Notes under the pieces: generated by a model | The model's database searches: none | Seen by the model: the letters and a program-made list of their open reading frames with translations, nothing else | What the model was told of the DNA's origin: nothing | Assembly: GCA_009746045.1 (NCBI GenBank) | Contig: RPFO01000667.1 | Location: forward strand, 92,082 to 156,081 | DNA: 64,000 nucleotides | Reading direction: 5' to 3' | Source of the DNA: Mesostigma viride | Taxonomy: Eukaryota; Streptophyta; Mesostigmatophyceae; Mesostigmatales; Mesostigmataceae | Translations under genes and position numbers: made by a program | Shown here: positions 50,764 to 60,180 of the stretch, piece by piece | Numbering within the stretch: the stretch's first letter is position 1 | Layout of the letters: the number at the start of each line of letters is the position of its first letter

Positions 50764-51866
50764 ACTGTCCCTCGTGCCTGATAACCACCTTATTGCCTCC
50801 CCTGCTATAGAATAATGCTTTCAAAACACACACTTTGCACAGTCTGATGATGAAGCCGCACATGCGGAGTTTATTGAGAAAGTTAATACAATTACAACAC
50901 GTTGATAGTCTCAATATCGATGCACTCCATGCTCACGAGCCCGCAGTTAGGCAGCGCTCCATGACATGCTACCGGCCTTGCTCCCAAGGAAAGGGAGAAA
51001 CACGAAGGCCACTAACGAGAGACTCGAAGAGACTACACGCTGCGTGAGAGTCCTCTTCGACTATGAACCAAACCATTCGTCATGCCACACGCATGACACA
51101 CGCCACACTTGTCAGTCCAGCCAGGAATGCCAAAACTATCTTGCTGCCTGAACCATGCGAATAGAAACCGCATTCCAGTTGCCGTCCTGGCTTTCTACCA
51201 CACATGCCAACAAAAGCAGGAAGGCATCCCGACAAATCTAAATTGCTACCCTGTTGCCGATCTCATCTCCTAGAGGCTCCGGCATTTCTGTCCCTGGGAA
51301 TGTCCGACATTGAGTCACGTCCAGCAAGGTCGAAGCATAATATCCTTCAGACAATCTGCACGCTCACACCTTGCGTGTGAGTGGCCCAGCAAACATTGCG
51401 TCTAATCGTTCCTTTCTAGAAGAAATCCCTTTTTAGGGCTGCCAGCGATTTCGCATTCATTCCAGCGATCTGGCTCCGCACCGCAAATTGTCCTTTTCCA
51501 TTTTCTGTCCAGTCCTCATAACGTTGACCCGCTATTCTACACCACAAAGACACCTGGCCTGTCAATAGCCTCGGCGCTGTTGAAGTCCAGCAGTCCAGCT
51601 TCAGCTCCAGCTGTCCACTAACACGCGTATGATCCTCTCGACGCTGCACACTTGTGCTGCCGTCCGCTCAAGTCAGTGCTGCGCGCCCAGCTGTGCCTGG
51701 CCCGGCGCGCGTGCACGTACACTTTCGTCCGCTCTTATGCTGCAAGTGCTAGTGTCCCCCCCGGTCACTAGCCTTTGTCGAAAATGCGTAGAAGACAAAT
51801 TCCTTGCGCACGTCACCGGTCTTGTGCATAGTGGGCGCCCGGATGACATAGCGCGCGTCCGTGACA
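50732..51866 (-). repeat. repeat A2 (LTR-like) of copy B
   Basis: 1135 bp, almost identical to A1 (60181-61314). One visible difference is CAGTCCAGC (about 51591) where A1 has CAGTCAGC. It contains the primer complement at 51022-51036. Confidence 0.9.
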
Positions 51867-51868
51867 GC

Positions 51869-52011
51869 TGTCGCGTCTGCGTGCCACAATCTCCGGCGCC
51901 ACCATGGCGGCTGGCCACTCAGCTTAATTTGGTAAAACCCAAATGAGCTGAGCTGATGTGCCTGCCTTAACTGCATGCCCTGTGGGGTGGGCGAGGACCT
52001 GTCCCATGATT
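51869..52011 (-). repeat. repeat B1 of copy B
   Basis: 143 bp between purine tract and A2. It is separated from A2 by GC (51867-51868), forming the perfect palindrome GACAGCTGTC. Confidence 0.88.
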
Positions 52012-52018
52012 CCCCCCC
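52012..52018 (-). promoter_or_regulatory. polypurine tract of copy B
   Basis: In sense a G7 run within GCGAGGGGGGGAATC, directly before B1. The same arrangement as in copy A. Confidence 0.6.
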
Positions 52019-52037
52019 TCGCTGGCGACCGGCCCCA

Positions 52038-55000
52038 TCACGAAGACAGCGATCGTACCAAGACAAGGGCAGCGGTGACCGCAGTCAAGCTGCGGGAGGT
52101 AAACTGCGCAGCGGTGCACACTGGACAAAACCAATCCCCCTCCGGAATGCTGGTGACCACGGGCTGCAAGCACTGCATGTGCCAACCACAGTTACACTGA
52201 TCACACAATAACATGGACTCCGCCTGATCGACCCGGTGACAAACCTGACACTGGGCGTCCTTGACTCGGCGAGATGTGTGCGGTTGGAGGTCGTGGACCA
52301 AATTGGGCAGTGAGCAGGGACTGAGATTGCTGAGGTTGTCTGTCGTACGGCTCCCGTCGGCGCCCTCCAAAATTGCCACTCCCGATGGTTTGATAGCCAC
52401 AATGCGCAAAATGGTGGGCCCCGCCTCCACATCCAAAGTGTGCTTCAGCTGAGTGCGCAGGAAAACATACTGCCCTGGCCTAAACCGCAGCTGGCGAGCC
52501 ATGTATGCGCCCCCCCGGCGCTGAGCGTAACGCAGGGAGTCCCTGTGCTGAGCAATGAACAAGTTGTTCATCGCGATGGGCATGACCTTCTTAAAAGTCT
52601 CTGCCCTGGCCAGCACCTCAACCAAAAATTGCTGAGCGTTGTCGAAGGCCATGGGTTCGGGGTGCGCAACCTGTGCCTCCGTAGGCAAAAGAGGATTACG
52701 CCCGAACAGAAGGAAATACGGGGAGAAGGTAGCGAGAGACTCCTGGGGAGACATGCGATAACCCATGGCAATCCATGCCAACTCGCGATCCCACCTGGCC
52801 GACTCCGGCACCTGCAGGCTCCACTTGCGCAGCGCCTGCTTGACGGTCTGCACCAATCTCTCAGCCAAACCATTGGCCTGAGGATGCTCCCGAGAAGTGC
52901 GACGGTGATCAATAAGACATCCATCCAGCAACTCCTGGAACTCACCCCTGAACTCACCACCCTGGTCCGTGACTACCTCCGCGGGAGCCCCAAACCTGGT
53001 GATGATGTCTGCAAAATGCTTCGCTGTGGTAGCGGCATGCTTGTCAGCAATGGGGATCAACTCAACCCATTTGCTAAAGCTCTCCACGCATACCATGACA
53101 TAGAGGTTGCCGTCAGGGCTCTCCTGAAACGGCCCGCACAGATCGACGTGCCAGCGATAAAACAAGCCCTTGATGGGAAGCGACATCAGCTCCTTGGCAC
53201 CATGATCTGCGCTAAAGTTAGCCTTGGTTCGAGCACACGGGACACAGCTGGCCACTACCTGGGCCACTGTGTGTCGCATGTTATTCCACCAATAGCTGGT
53301 CCGTACGAGGCTGAGCGTGCGATTGCCACCCAAGTGACCATACCGCTCGTGGTACGCCTGCACTATAGCAACGCGCTTGTCAGGCGGTGGGACGACCACC
53401 CTACGCTTGCCCAACAGCTTGTACAAAACCCCATCTTCCCAACCATAGGTTGCAGCCCTGTGCTGCACCCTGTTCAACTCCGTCGCCTTCTGAGCAGGAG
53501 TCCAATCGACTGGAGTAGGAGTCAAGACAGCACCCTGCACTTGCTCCAAAACTCGACCATCTAGCCAGATATCAGCGGTGTAGCAATCAGCAAGAGAGCT
53601 ACGCGCTAAGAGAGCCTGCACAGCGATCAGCTGCTGCAGAGAAGGATCAATGTCAAAGGACAGAGACCTACCCTCTTCCATAGCGCACACAGCTTTGGAT
53701 GGCGTGAATGGCGACGGCCGCACCGGGTCGTCGCTGATGCCGAAGTCCGCCACAGAGTACTCGACACTGCGCCACCACGCCTCCTCCTCATCGTCGGCCG
53801 CATACCCAGCAGCGTTCACAAAGACCACAGAACCCGACGAGCCCTCGGCACCCATGGCCCGGGCTCCAGTGTGGTCAACAGTGGTAGGCATGGCGTATCG
53901 GGATAGCACATCGGCGTTGACATGGTCCTTGCCGGCCCGATGCACAATGGTCATGTGGTACTCCTGGATAATCATGGCCCATCGGGCGAGCTTACCCGTC
54001 AGGTTGGTGTTGGTCATTAGCCACTGAAGCGGCTGGTGGTCTGTCACCAGAGTAAACACGCGCCCAACTAAATACGGGCGAAAGTGCTTGATGGCCCACA
54101 CCACAGCCAGTGCCTCCCCCTCATAGGAAGAATACCGGCTCTCCGCTGGGTTGTTGCTGCGACTAGCATAAGCAATAACGTGCTCGCGCCCATCACCATC
54201 CTTTTGCGCCAAGACCGCACCCAGTCCTACCTTGGACCAGTCGGTATATAACACAAACGGCAAAGCATAGTCAGGGGCGCGCAGAATCGGGGCCGACGTG
54301 AGCTCCTGCTTGATTGTCTCGATGGCGCGTTGCTGTGCGGGACCCCACGCCCACACGCACCCCTTCTTGAGTAACTCGGTCAAGGGCTTCACCTTGCTGC
54401 TGAAGTTCTCAATGTAACCTCGGTAATAGCCAGCCAAACCCAAATACGCCCGCACCCCTGAGACATCCGTGGGTACGGCGGCCTGCACAATGGATTCGAC
54501 CTTGGCGGCATCAGGCGTCCGGCCACCCGGCACAATCTGATGACCAAGGAATGAGAGGGTCCGCTGGGCGAACTTGCACTTCTCAGGGTGCAGCCGCATA
54601 TTATGCTCCTCGAGAGCCAAGCGAACCTGCTCCAAGTGCGCCAGGTGCTCCTCAAATGTCGCGCTAAAGACGATTACATCATCAATGTAACAAGCGGCGA
54701 AAGGAAGACCTGCAAGCACTTTGTCCATAGCTCGTTGGAAAACAGCACTAGCGTTGCGGTGCCCAAAGGGCATGCGCACCCACTCATACAAATTGCCGCC
54801 CCCCCAGAATGCAAGCTTCCGCTGATCCTCCGGCGCAACTGCGATCTGATGAAAGCCGCTACGCAGGTCCAGCGAGGACACAAACTTCACATGAGGAGAT
54901 ATCTTATCCAGGACATCATCCACACGTGGCATGGGGTAACGGTCCACGGGTGTGTGTGCATTCAGCAACCGCAGATCGGTGGCCATGCGCATACCCGTCC

Positions 55001-58000
55001 ATGCCCCGGTGATAGCGTCCTTCTTGGGCGCAACGACAACGGCAGCGGCATAGCTGGAGGAAGATTGCCTGATGATACCGGCATCCTCTAACTCCTTGCA
55101 TTGCTCGGCTACAAAATCCAACTCGGCCTGACTCAGGCGATGCTGGCGTCGGAACAAAGGGGTGTCAGTGTCCAATGGAACACGCATGGTCCCACCATTG
55201 AAACACCCCAGTTCATCACTTGTGAAAGCGAAGGCCCCCCTTGCAGTGCCTAGCCACTTTAGCATGGCTGAGCGCTGCGCATCAGAAAGGTGTTCGCCAA
55301 TAGCCCAGGGGTGCGTATCCGCGGGATCACCCACAGCTACCGCATGTGCCTCAAGATGCGGCGCCCTAGCCGCATCGTCGTGGAACAAGGAAAAGGCTGC
55401 CACGCCTGGTGTGACACCCACCGCCGGAGCCTCGCGTGCCGCACGGTGTATTACCCGATGCAGCGTGGGCTCGCCGGCCAGCACGGTGCTGGTCAGCAGG
55501 GCGGTCATGAGAATGATAGTCCACACCTGTCGCAGACGCCACCCCCATGCTGATGAAGTCCCCGTCGCTGCAGGGCGCTTCAGTTTGGCTGCGCGCGCCT
55601 CAACCTGCTGAGGCGGATTGGCTGGGGACGCCCCCCCAGACTGGCGCACGGCAACCGATGCAAGCAGCACATACCCGACCTGCAACACCGACATAGCCTG
55701 GCCTATCAAAGACCAGCGCTCACTCTCGAGCACGCCCGGCAGCGCCGAGGCCCCGACATGAAAACCCATGCTGGCCTCACGAAATTCTGCGGGTGGCTGC
55801 ACCAACAGACCGGTGGTAGTGTCCCAAACGAGACCCTTACCCCGATCACGGTATGCTGTCGACCCTTGGTAACTGACCAGGGTCGGCAGTGCACACATGG
55901 GGCTCCCGACCCGGTTGACGCGTGCATACGGTGGGCGATCCTCGCTATCCACCTTCTGCGTGACTAGGTGGGAAGGCAATGCTACCTCCGCAGACACACT
56001 CGGATGCTGCCTTGCTACGGCCCCCAAGACCGCCTGCACATCGGTCGCACACGCCACGTTGGTCCAATAGGCACGCAAACGATGCGTGAGCCCACCCAGC
56101 CCTGCGTTGTCACACACGATGGGCTCCCCCAGGAGTGCCACGATTGTAGCCCAGTCCTCCCGCACCGCCTGATGTGGGCTGTCACCCGCCACAACGTTCT
56201 CAAACAGATACGCAGGCGGATGGGGCTGACGCGACTGCAACAGTCCCACCACACGCAACAGTTCCCAGAACAGCGCGCTACGCGGATCGGCTAGCCCCCG
56301 CCCTTGCCCTGCCTGGCTCAGGCCCTGGCACTCCCAACCCGCAATTACCAAGTCGATGGCATGATGCCTGCGCAACAACTGCTGCACCTGCACCTCACCG
56401 ATGGCTCGGATATCTTGAGGACATTCCCCAAACGGGTCACGCCATGCTGATGGCGGAAACTGCGCGGGATACTCTCGCGACAACACGCCACAGTGACTGA
56501 AGTACACCTGACGCGCCTTGTGCGATGGCTCTACCGCGATGAGTTTACGGCACACGCCGCCTGCGGCCAAAAAGCCTGCAATGCCCCCTCCGATCCCCGC
56601 AAACAGTTCCAACACTACCGCACCCTTGGCAAAATCAGGGGCCTGCGGTAAGATTGCAGCAGAAAAATTACCTTGGGCCTCCGAGACACCCGGTTGCAGC
56701 AAAGTGAGGCCATGGCTGGCCATCTGAGGAATGGTGATGACGGCTTCAGTTACCCGCTTGCGCATAGCCAGCTGCCGCGTGGACGTCACAGCATCCAGCG
56801 ACCACTGCGTGCGCATCTTGGCAATGCTCGCCGTTGGCTGGGGCAGCACCGTCCGATGCTTGTCCCACGCCGATGAGCCCGCCGCCCGTACCTCCACCAT
56901 GCTGACCTCCACCACGCCCGCAGCCGCGGAAGGGTTGAGGCGTGCAGCCCCGGCTGAAGAACTGAAGCATGAGACCGGCACGCTGGCCCGCTTCAGGCCA
57001 GCCCCATCCCAATCAGGGATGTAAGATGCCTCCTCCGCCCTATAGTCCACCTGAACCATGGCGCGAGCAAGGACATCCACCCCGAGTAGTGCGGAATATC
57101 CACACTTGTTGACCACCAGCGCATACGCGGACACGGTGGTCATGCTAGAGGCGCGCAACGGATTGAAAATCACGTTGACTTTAACCGCCGTCATAGCGTA
57201 CGGCTTACTAGCCGGACCCTGCCAACCTGACACAGACACGGGGCTTTCCACTAAGCCACCGTTCTCGTAGGTCAGGTTCAGCATGGTGGCCAAGTCCGTG
57301 CTGATGACTAGCGGCTGAGCACCGCTATCAAGCTTGACTGCGCCAACCAACGGACATGTCACCATGTCGCTCCATACATCTCCACAGGCTCCAACTGCTT
57401 GGAACGCCATGGACGGCTCACCATTGGGGTATGGAACCACCGTGGGAACCTGGGGGACTGCACTAGTGCGCTGCTGGCTACTTGTGCTGACCACTCCCGC
57501 TTGCACCACGGGCACTGCGGCTTCTACCGGCTGGCGCCCGTAGGTGACGGACTCAGAATTGCGCAAGGTGCGCACATCATGCCCATCTGCGAACAACTGG
57601 ATCTCGGACACAACCGACCCCAGCCACTCAACCCCCTTCTGCCCGAAGGTGTCGACCACCTGCCGTGCTGAAAACATGGGTACGTCCACAATGAACGGCA
57701 TTGGGTACACAGGCGCCAATCGCCTACGCTGCTCCAGCCCAGCAGGGTTCGCATGCTCAAAAGCAGATTGCACCCCAGCCAGCGGCATGGAAAAGGACGC
57801 GGGCAACTGCCCGGCAGGCAACATGGGTGCCTGCTGAAAAGAAAGCGGGCTGCGTGCCTGCTTGCCTTTGGTAGCCTCCGCAGCGTTGATCTCGACGTCA
57901 CCCGGCATGGGCGCCCAGAATGGGTCCTCCCGGTACACCGTCTCGAATTGGTTGGGGGGCGCCGTCGCCTCCTCACCATGCTTGATGGCAGCCACCTGGG

Positions 58001-58076
58001 CTTCCATCGAGTCGGTCTTGCCCGCCATCTCGGCGAAGTGGACCGTCTTGATGCCCGCGGCTGGACACTTGTTCAT
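52038..58076 (-). CDS. pol: Gypsy pol polyprotein: protease, cytosine methyltransferase, RT, RNase H, integrase, PHD
   Basis: 2012 residues. Retropepsin KLDSGAQ (about 248-254) with LLGVDVL about 90 residues on. C5 methyltransferase about 484-800: motif I ELFAGIGG (about 487), motif IV ECQG with catalytic Cys (about 577), motif VI FENV (about 623), motif VIII THRLRAYW, motif IX REASMGF, motif X IGQAMSV (about 788). A hydrophobic stretch (WTIILMTALLTSTVLAG) follows. RT with YIDD (about 1129), RNase H YTDWSK (about 1275), integrase D-D-E (about 1644, 1703, 1736), PHD C4HC3 (about 1942-1984). All domains look intact. The shown Met overlaps the gag stop as TGATG, but the zinc knuckle CFLCDKDGHLSREC lies just upstream in this same frame, so pol may instead be made by -1 frameshifting from gag. 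Confidence 0.93.
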   Translation of the reverse strand: MNKCPAAGIKTVHFAEMAGKTDSMEAQVAAIKHGEEATAPPNQFETVYREDPFWAPMPGDVEINAAEATKGKQARSPLSFQQAPMLPAGQLPASFSMPLAGVQSAFEHANPAGLEQRRRLAPVYPMPFIVDVPMFSARQVVDTFGQKGVEWLGSVVSEIQLFADGHDVRTLRNSESVTYGRQPVEAAVPVVQAGVVSTSSQQRTSAVPQVPTVVPYPNGEPSMAFQAVGACGDVWSDMVTCPLVGAVKLDSGAQPLVISTDLATMLNLTYENGGLVESPVSVSGWQGPASKPYAMTAVKVNVIFNPLRASSMTTVSAYALVVNKCGYSALLGVDVLARAMVQVDYRAEEASYIPDWDGAGLKRASVPVSCFSSSAGAARLNPSAAAGVVEVSMVEVRAAGSSAWDKHRTVLPQPTASIAKMRTQWSLDAVTSTRQLAMRKRVTEAVITIPQMASHGLTLLQPGVSEAQGNFSAAILPQAPDFAKGAVVLELFAGIGGGIAGFLAAGGVCRKLIAVEPSHKARQVYFSHCGVLSREYPAQFPPSAWRDPFGECPQDIRAIGEVQVQQLLRRHHAIDLVIAGWECQGLSQAGQGRGLADPRSALFWELLRVVGLLQSRQPHPPAYLFENVVAGDSPHQAVREDWATIVALLGEPIVCDNAGLGGLTHRLRAYWTNVACATDVQAVLGAVARQHPSVSAEVALPSHLVTQKVDSEDRPPYARVNRVGSPMCALPTLVSYQGSTAYRDRGKGLVWDTTTGLLVQPPAEFREASMGFHVGASALPGVLESERWSLIGQAMSVLQVGYVLLASVAVRQSGGASPANPPQQVEARAAKLKRPAATGTSSAWGWRLRQVWTIILMTALLTSTVLAGEPTLHRVIHRAAREAPAVGVTPGVAAFSLFHDDAARAPHLEAHAVAVGDPADTHPWAIGEHLSDAQRSAMLKWLGTARGAFAFTSDELGCFNGGTMRVPLDTDTPLFRRQHRLSQAELDFVAEQCKELEDAGIIRQSSSSYAAAVVVAPKKDAITGAWTGMRMATDLRLLNAHTPVDRYPMPRVDDVLDKISPHVKFVSSLDLRSGFHQIAVAPEDQRKLAFWGGGNLYEWVRMPFGHRNASAVFQRAMDKVLAGLPFAACYIDDVIVFSATFEEHLAHLEQVRLALEEHNMRLHPEKCKFAQRTLSFLGHQIVPGGRTPDAAKVESIVQAAVPTDVSGVRAYLGLAGYYRGYIENFSSKVKPLTELLKKGCVWAWGPAQQRAIETIKQELTSAPILRAPDYALPFVLYTDWSKVGLGAVLAQKDGDGREHVIAYASRSNNPAESRYSSYEGEALAVVWAIKHFRPYLVGRVFTLVTDHQPLQWLMTNTNLTGKLARWAMIIQEYHMTIVHRAGKDHVNADVLSRYAMPTTVDHTGARAMGAEGSSGSVVFVNAAGYAADDEEEAWWRSVEYSVADFGISDDPVRPSPFTPSKAVCAMEEGRSLSFDIDPSLQQLIAVQALLARSSLADCYTADIWLDGRVLEQVQGAVLTPTPVDWTPAQKATELNRVQHRAATYGWEDGVLYKLLGKRRVVVPPPDKRVAIVQAYHERYGHLGGNRTLSLVRTSYWWNNMRHTVAQVVASCVPCARTKANFSADHGAKELMSLPIKGLFYRWHVDLCGPFQESPDGNLYVMVCVESFSKWVELIPIADKHAATTAKHFADIITRFGAPAEVVTDQGGEFRGEFQELLDGCLIDHRRTSREHPQANGLAERLVQTVKQALRKWSLQVPESARWDRELAWIAMGYRMSPQESLATFSPYFLLFGRNPLLPTEAQVAHPEPMAFDNAQQFLVEVLARAETFKKVMPIAMNNLFIAQHRDSLRYAQRRGGAYMARQLRFRPGQYVFLRTQLKHTLDVEAGPTILRIVAIKPSGVAILEGADGSRTTDNLSNLSPCSLPNLVHDLQPHTSRRVKDAQCQVCHRVDQAESMLLCDQCNCGWHMQCLQPVVTSIPEGDWFCPVCTAAQFTSRSLTAVTAALVLVRSLSS

Positions 58077-59911
58077 CAGGTGCCACTTCGTGTCTGCCCC
58101 ATGCGGCTTCGTGCAGCGGCTTGGACACTCGCGACTAAGGTGCCCATCCTTGTCGCAAAGGAAGCAGCCCGATTTGCGCGCATCCGTCCTAGTACCCGTC
58201 TGTGAGGACGTGCCCCCCCAGCTCGCGTCGGGGCGGCAGCGTCTTTGTTGCCGCCAGCGGCGTTACCCTGGGTTGCATCATGCGATGAGGCGTTGCGAGA
58301 CCCCCCTTGGTTCCTGCTAGCACCGTGGCCGCCTTGCGGGCGCGCTTGTCTTGTGGCAGACGACTCACCCGACTTGGCCTTGGTCAGCGCGTCGACCTTG
58401 GCCTGCAGCTCGGCCACCACCGTGCTTACCGAGATCCGGCCTTGCGCGTGTCGTCGCATCATGGCCCTGACCTCAATGCACAGTGACCGCAATCGCCACG
58501 GCTGGCCGTTGGGCGGCGTGGGCAGCTCCATCTCCTTGGAGCCTAGCGCTTGCAGCCATTTCTGACACGCCAGCTTTTCGGACCAGTCCTCCACTTCGCC
58601 GGCGAACTCCATGAGGCGCTCGTAAGATTGCTCCGGGGTTTCACCCTCGGCTATCTTGAAACTGCGCCACTCACGCTCTGCCTTGATGGTCTCCACCGGG
58701 TATTCCTGGCGAAGGAGGCCCCACAGTTCCTCGGCAGGGTCGACACCATACATGATGTTGTCATAGTCGGGCTGGCCACGCCCGTCGAAGCCGAACCACA
58801 CGTCCGTGTGACGCGTGTACAGCGAGACCTCTCTCCACTGCTCCACCAGCCTAGCCACTCGCCTCAGCGTAAGGCCGTGAAAGAAAAAATGCATGTTGTT
58901 CATCACAAACTCATGCATTACAGCGCCTTGCGTAGTCATGTATTGCAGATCAATCCATGACTTGTACGCGTTGTAGGCCTGCGCCAGCGTGGCCAGATTG
59001 CCGGTTGTGGAGAACTTCTCGCGCATGTCCACCCGTGGTAGGGTGGGCATCTTCGCGCCTTCCGGTATGAGGCGCACCCTTTGCGGGTACTGCACCCCAT
59101 CGGCATCCTCCGGCGGTCGCTGAGCTGCGCGTCCCTGCGCCAGCGTGCTTGGTCGTGCTGCCTCCCGTACTCGGAAAGCCAGCGGCGTGGTTATGTCCTC
59201 CATGGGCGGAATGCGCCCGATTGGCACACTTGACCACCGTGCAGTCGACCCGCCGGTCAGCGCCCCACCGCCTCGCCCAAACGGAATTGAGGCCCCGCCT
59301 GGCAGCATGCGTCCTGGTGCACCCCTGTGTGGGTCCATCGCGCGCGCCAGCCCTGCCCCGTTCTCCTCGTGCAATCCGTCTCGCGCTTGATCGAAAGGCA
59401 GGCGCCTGGGCGCCAGCGTATACTCGCCCCGTGGCTGACCATCCGCCTCACCAAGCAAGTCGTGTTGGGTTAGCGACCCAGCCAAAACCCCCGGTTCCAT
59501 CGAAGCCCTTCCCGCCGCATTACCTGAGGTTGGCGGCTGGTCCCGCTCCCTCGGCTCCGCGGCAACACCACTGGGGCCCGGCATCGATGCCTGCCCGTCC
59601 CATGGTGTGGACTGCAGATGACGACCCTCTACGGCCACCAATCTGTCGGTCACTTCCCGCATCTGCAGCGCCAATTGCTGCTGCAACTGTTGCGACTGTT
59701 GCTGCATCTGCGCTTGCATCTGCGCGAACAGCGCCACCATACTCAGCGGCGCTTCTTGGTCGCGACTCTCACCCACTGCGGGTACGGCGGGAGGAATCCC
59801 GCCATTCGACCCCGGAGCGGACGTGTCGGCATCTGCTCTATTTGCATCTGCCATGGCTCGAGTCTGCGCTCGCGTCAGTGGCATGCACCAGCTGACCGAT
59901 GGGCAAAACAA
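58076..59911 (-). CDS. gag: Gag of methyltransferase Gypsy element
   Basis: 611 residues. A likely better start is Met 20 (MADANRADADTS). A Gln-rich coiled coil (about 63-95; MQAQMQQQSQQLQQQLALQM) is followed by a Pro/Gly-rich linker and a capsid-like region (about 305-480; SWIDLQYMTTQGAV, EQSYERLMEFAGEVEDW). The zinc knuckle is not in this frame; it starts in the pol frame about 120 bases before the gag stop. The last 40 residues (RVLGRMRANRAAS ...) are therefore probably read past a shift point and may not be the real C terminus. Confidence 0.8.
   Translation of the reverse strand: MFCPSVSWCMPLTRAQTRAMADANRADADTSAPGSNGGIPPAVPAVGESRDQEAPLSMVALFAQMQAQMQQQSQQLQQQLALQMREVTDRLVAVEGRHLQSTPWDGQASMPGPSGVAAEPRERDQPPTSGNAAGRASMEPGVLAGSLTQHDLLGEADGQPRGEYTLAPRRLPFDQARDGLHEENGAGLARAMDPHRGAPGRMLPGGASIPFGRGGGALTGGSTARWSSVPIGRIPPMEDITTPLAFRVREAARPSTLAQGRAAQRPPEDADGVQYPQRVRLIPEGAKMPTLPRVDMREKFSTTGNLATLAQAYNAYKSWIDLQYMTTQGAVMHEFVMNNMHFFFHGLTLRRVARLVEQWREVSLYTRHTDVWFGFDGRGQPDYDNIMYGVDPAEELWGLLRQEYPVETIKAEREWRSFKIAEGETPEQSYERLMEFAGEVEDWSEKLACQKWLQALGSKEMELPTPPNGQPWRLRSLCIEVRAMMRRHAQGRISVSTVVAELQAKVDALTKAKSGESSATRQARPQGGHGASRNQGGSRNASSHDATQGNAAGGNKDAAAPTRAGGARPHRRVLGRMRANRAASFATRMGTLVASVQAAARSRMGQTRSGT
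58213..58219 (-). promoter_or_regulatory. candidate -1 frameshift site (G7 run) between gag and pol
   Basis: In sense GCTGGGGGGGCA. Upstream the gag frame is used; downstream the zinc knuckle and pol are in the -1 frame, which is open across this point. Either programmed -1 slippage or a one-base error in this copy would explain it. Confidence 0.45.
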
Positions 59912-60165
59912 GAACCAACAAGCCTAGGTTTCGCTGAGAAGAAGCAACAACCAAAGGCTTTATAACAGGTGTCAAGGATAACGACTCGACTAGCCTGCCA
60001 GAAAAAGACAAGAGCCAGCAAATTCTGGCTAGTTCTATTTTCTTAAAATCTGTCTCAAGACACTTCCTTTACAAACTGTCAGCCAGGCCGTTCCCTGTAC
60101 TGCTGATGGTTGCTAAACACTAAAGCCAACGTCTTGGCTTCGAACAGAAGGAAGCAGACTACCGG
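59912..60165 (-). other. 5' leader of methyltransferase Gypsy element
   Basis: About 250 bases between the priming site and gag. The hairpin AGACTAC-CCG-GTAGTCT (60157-60173) overlaps the priming site. Confidence 0.55.
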
Positions 60166-60180
60166 GTAGTCTCTTCGAGT
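60166..60180 (-). promoter_or_regulatory. self-priming site (PBS) directly inside repeat A1
   Basis: In sense ACTCGAAGAGACTAC begins right at the end of A1. It is exactly complementary to GTAGTCTCTTCGAGT inside repeat A (60486-60472 in sense). It has no TGG for a tRNA CCA end. This matches the Tf1-type scheme, where the 5' end of the transcript itself primes reverse transcription. Confidence 0.65.
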
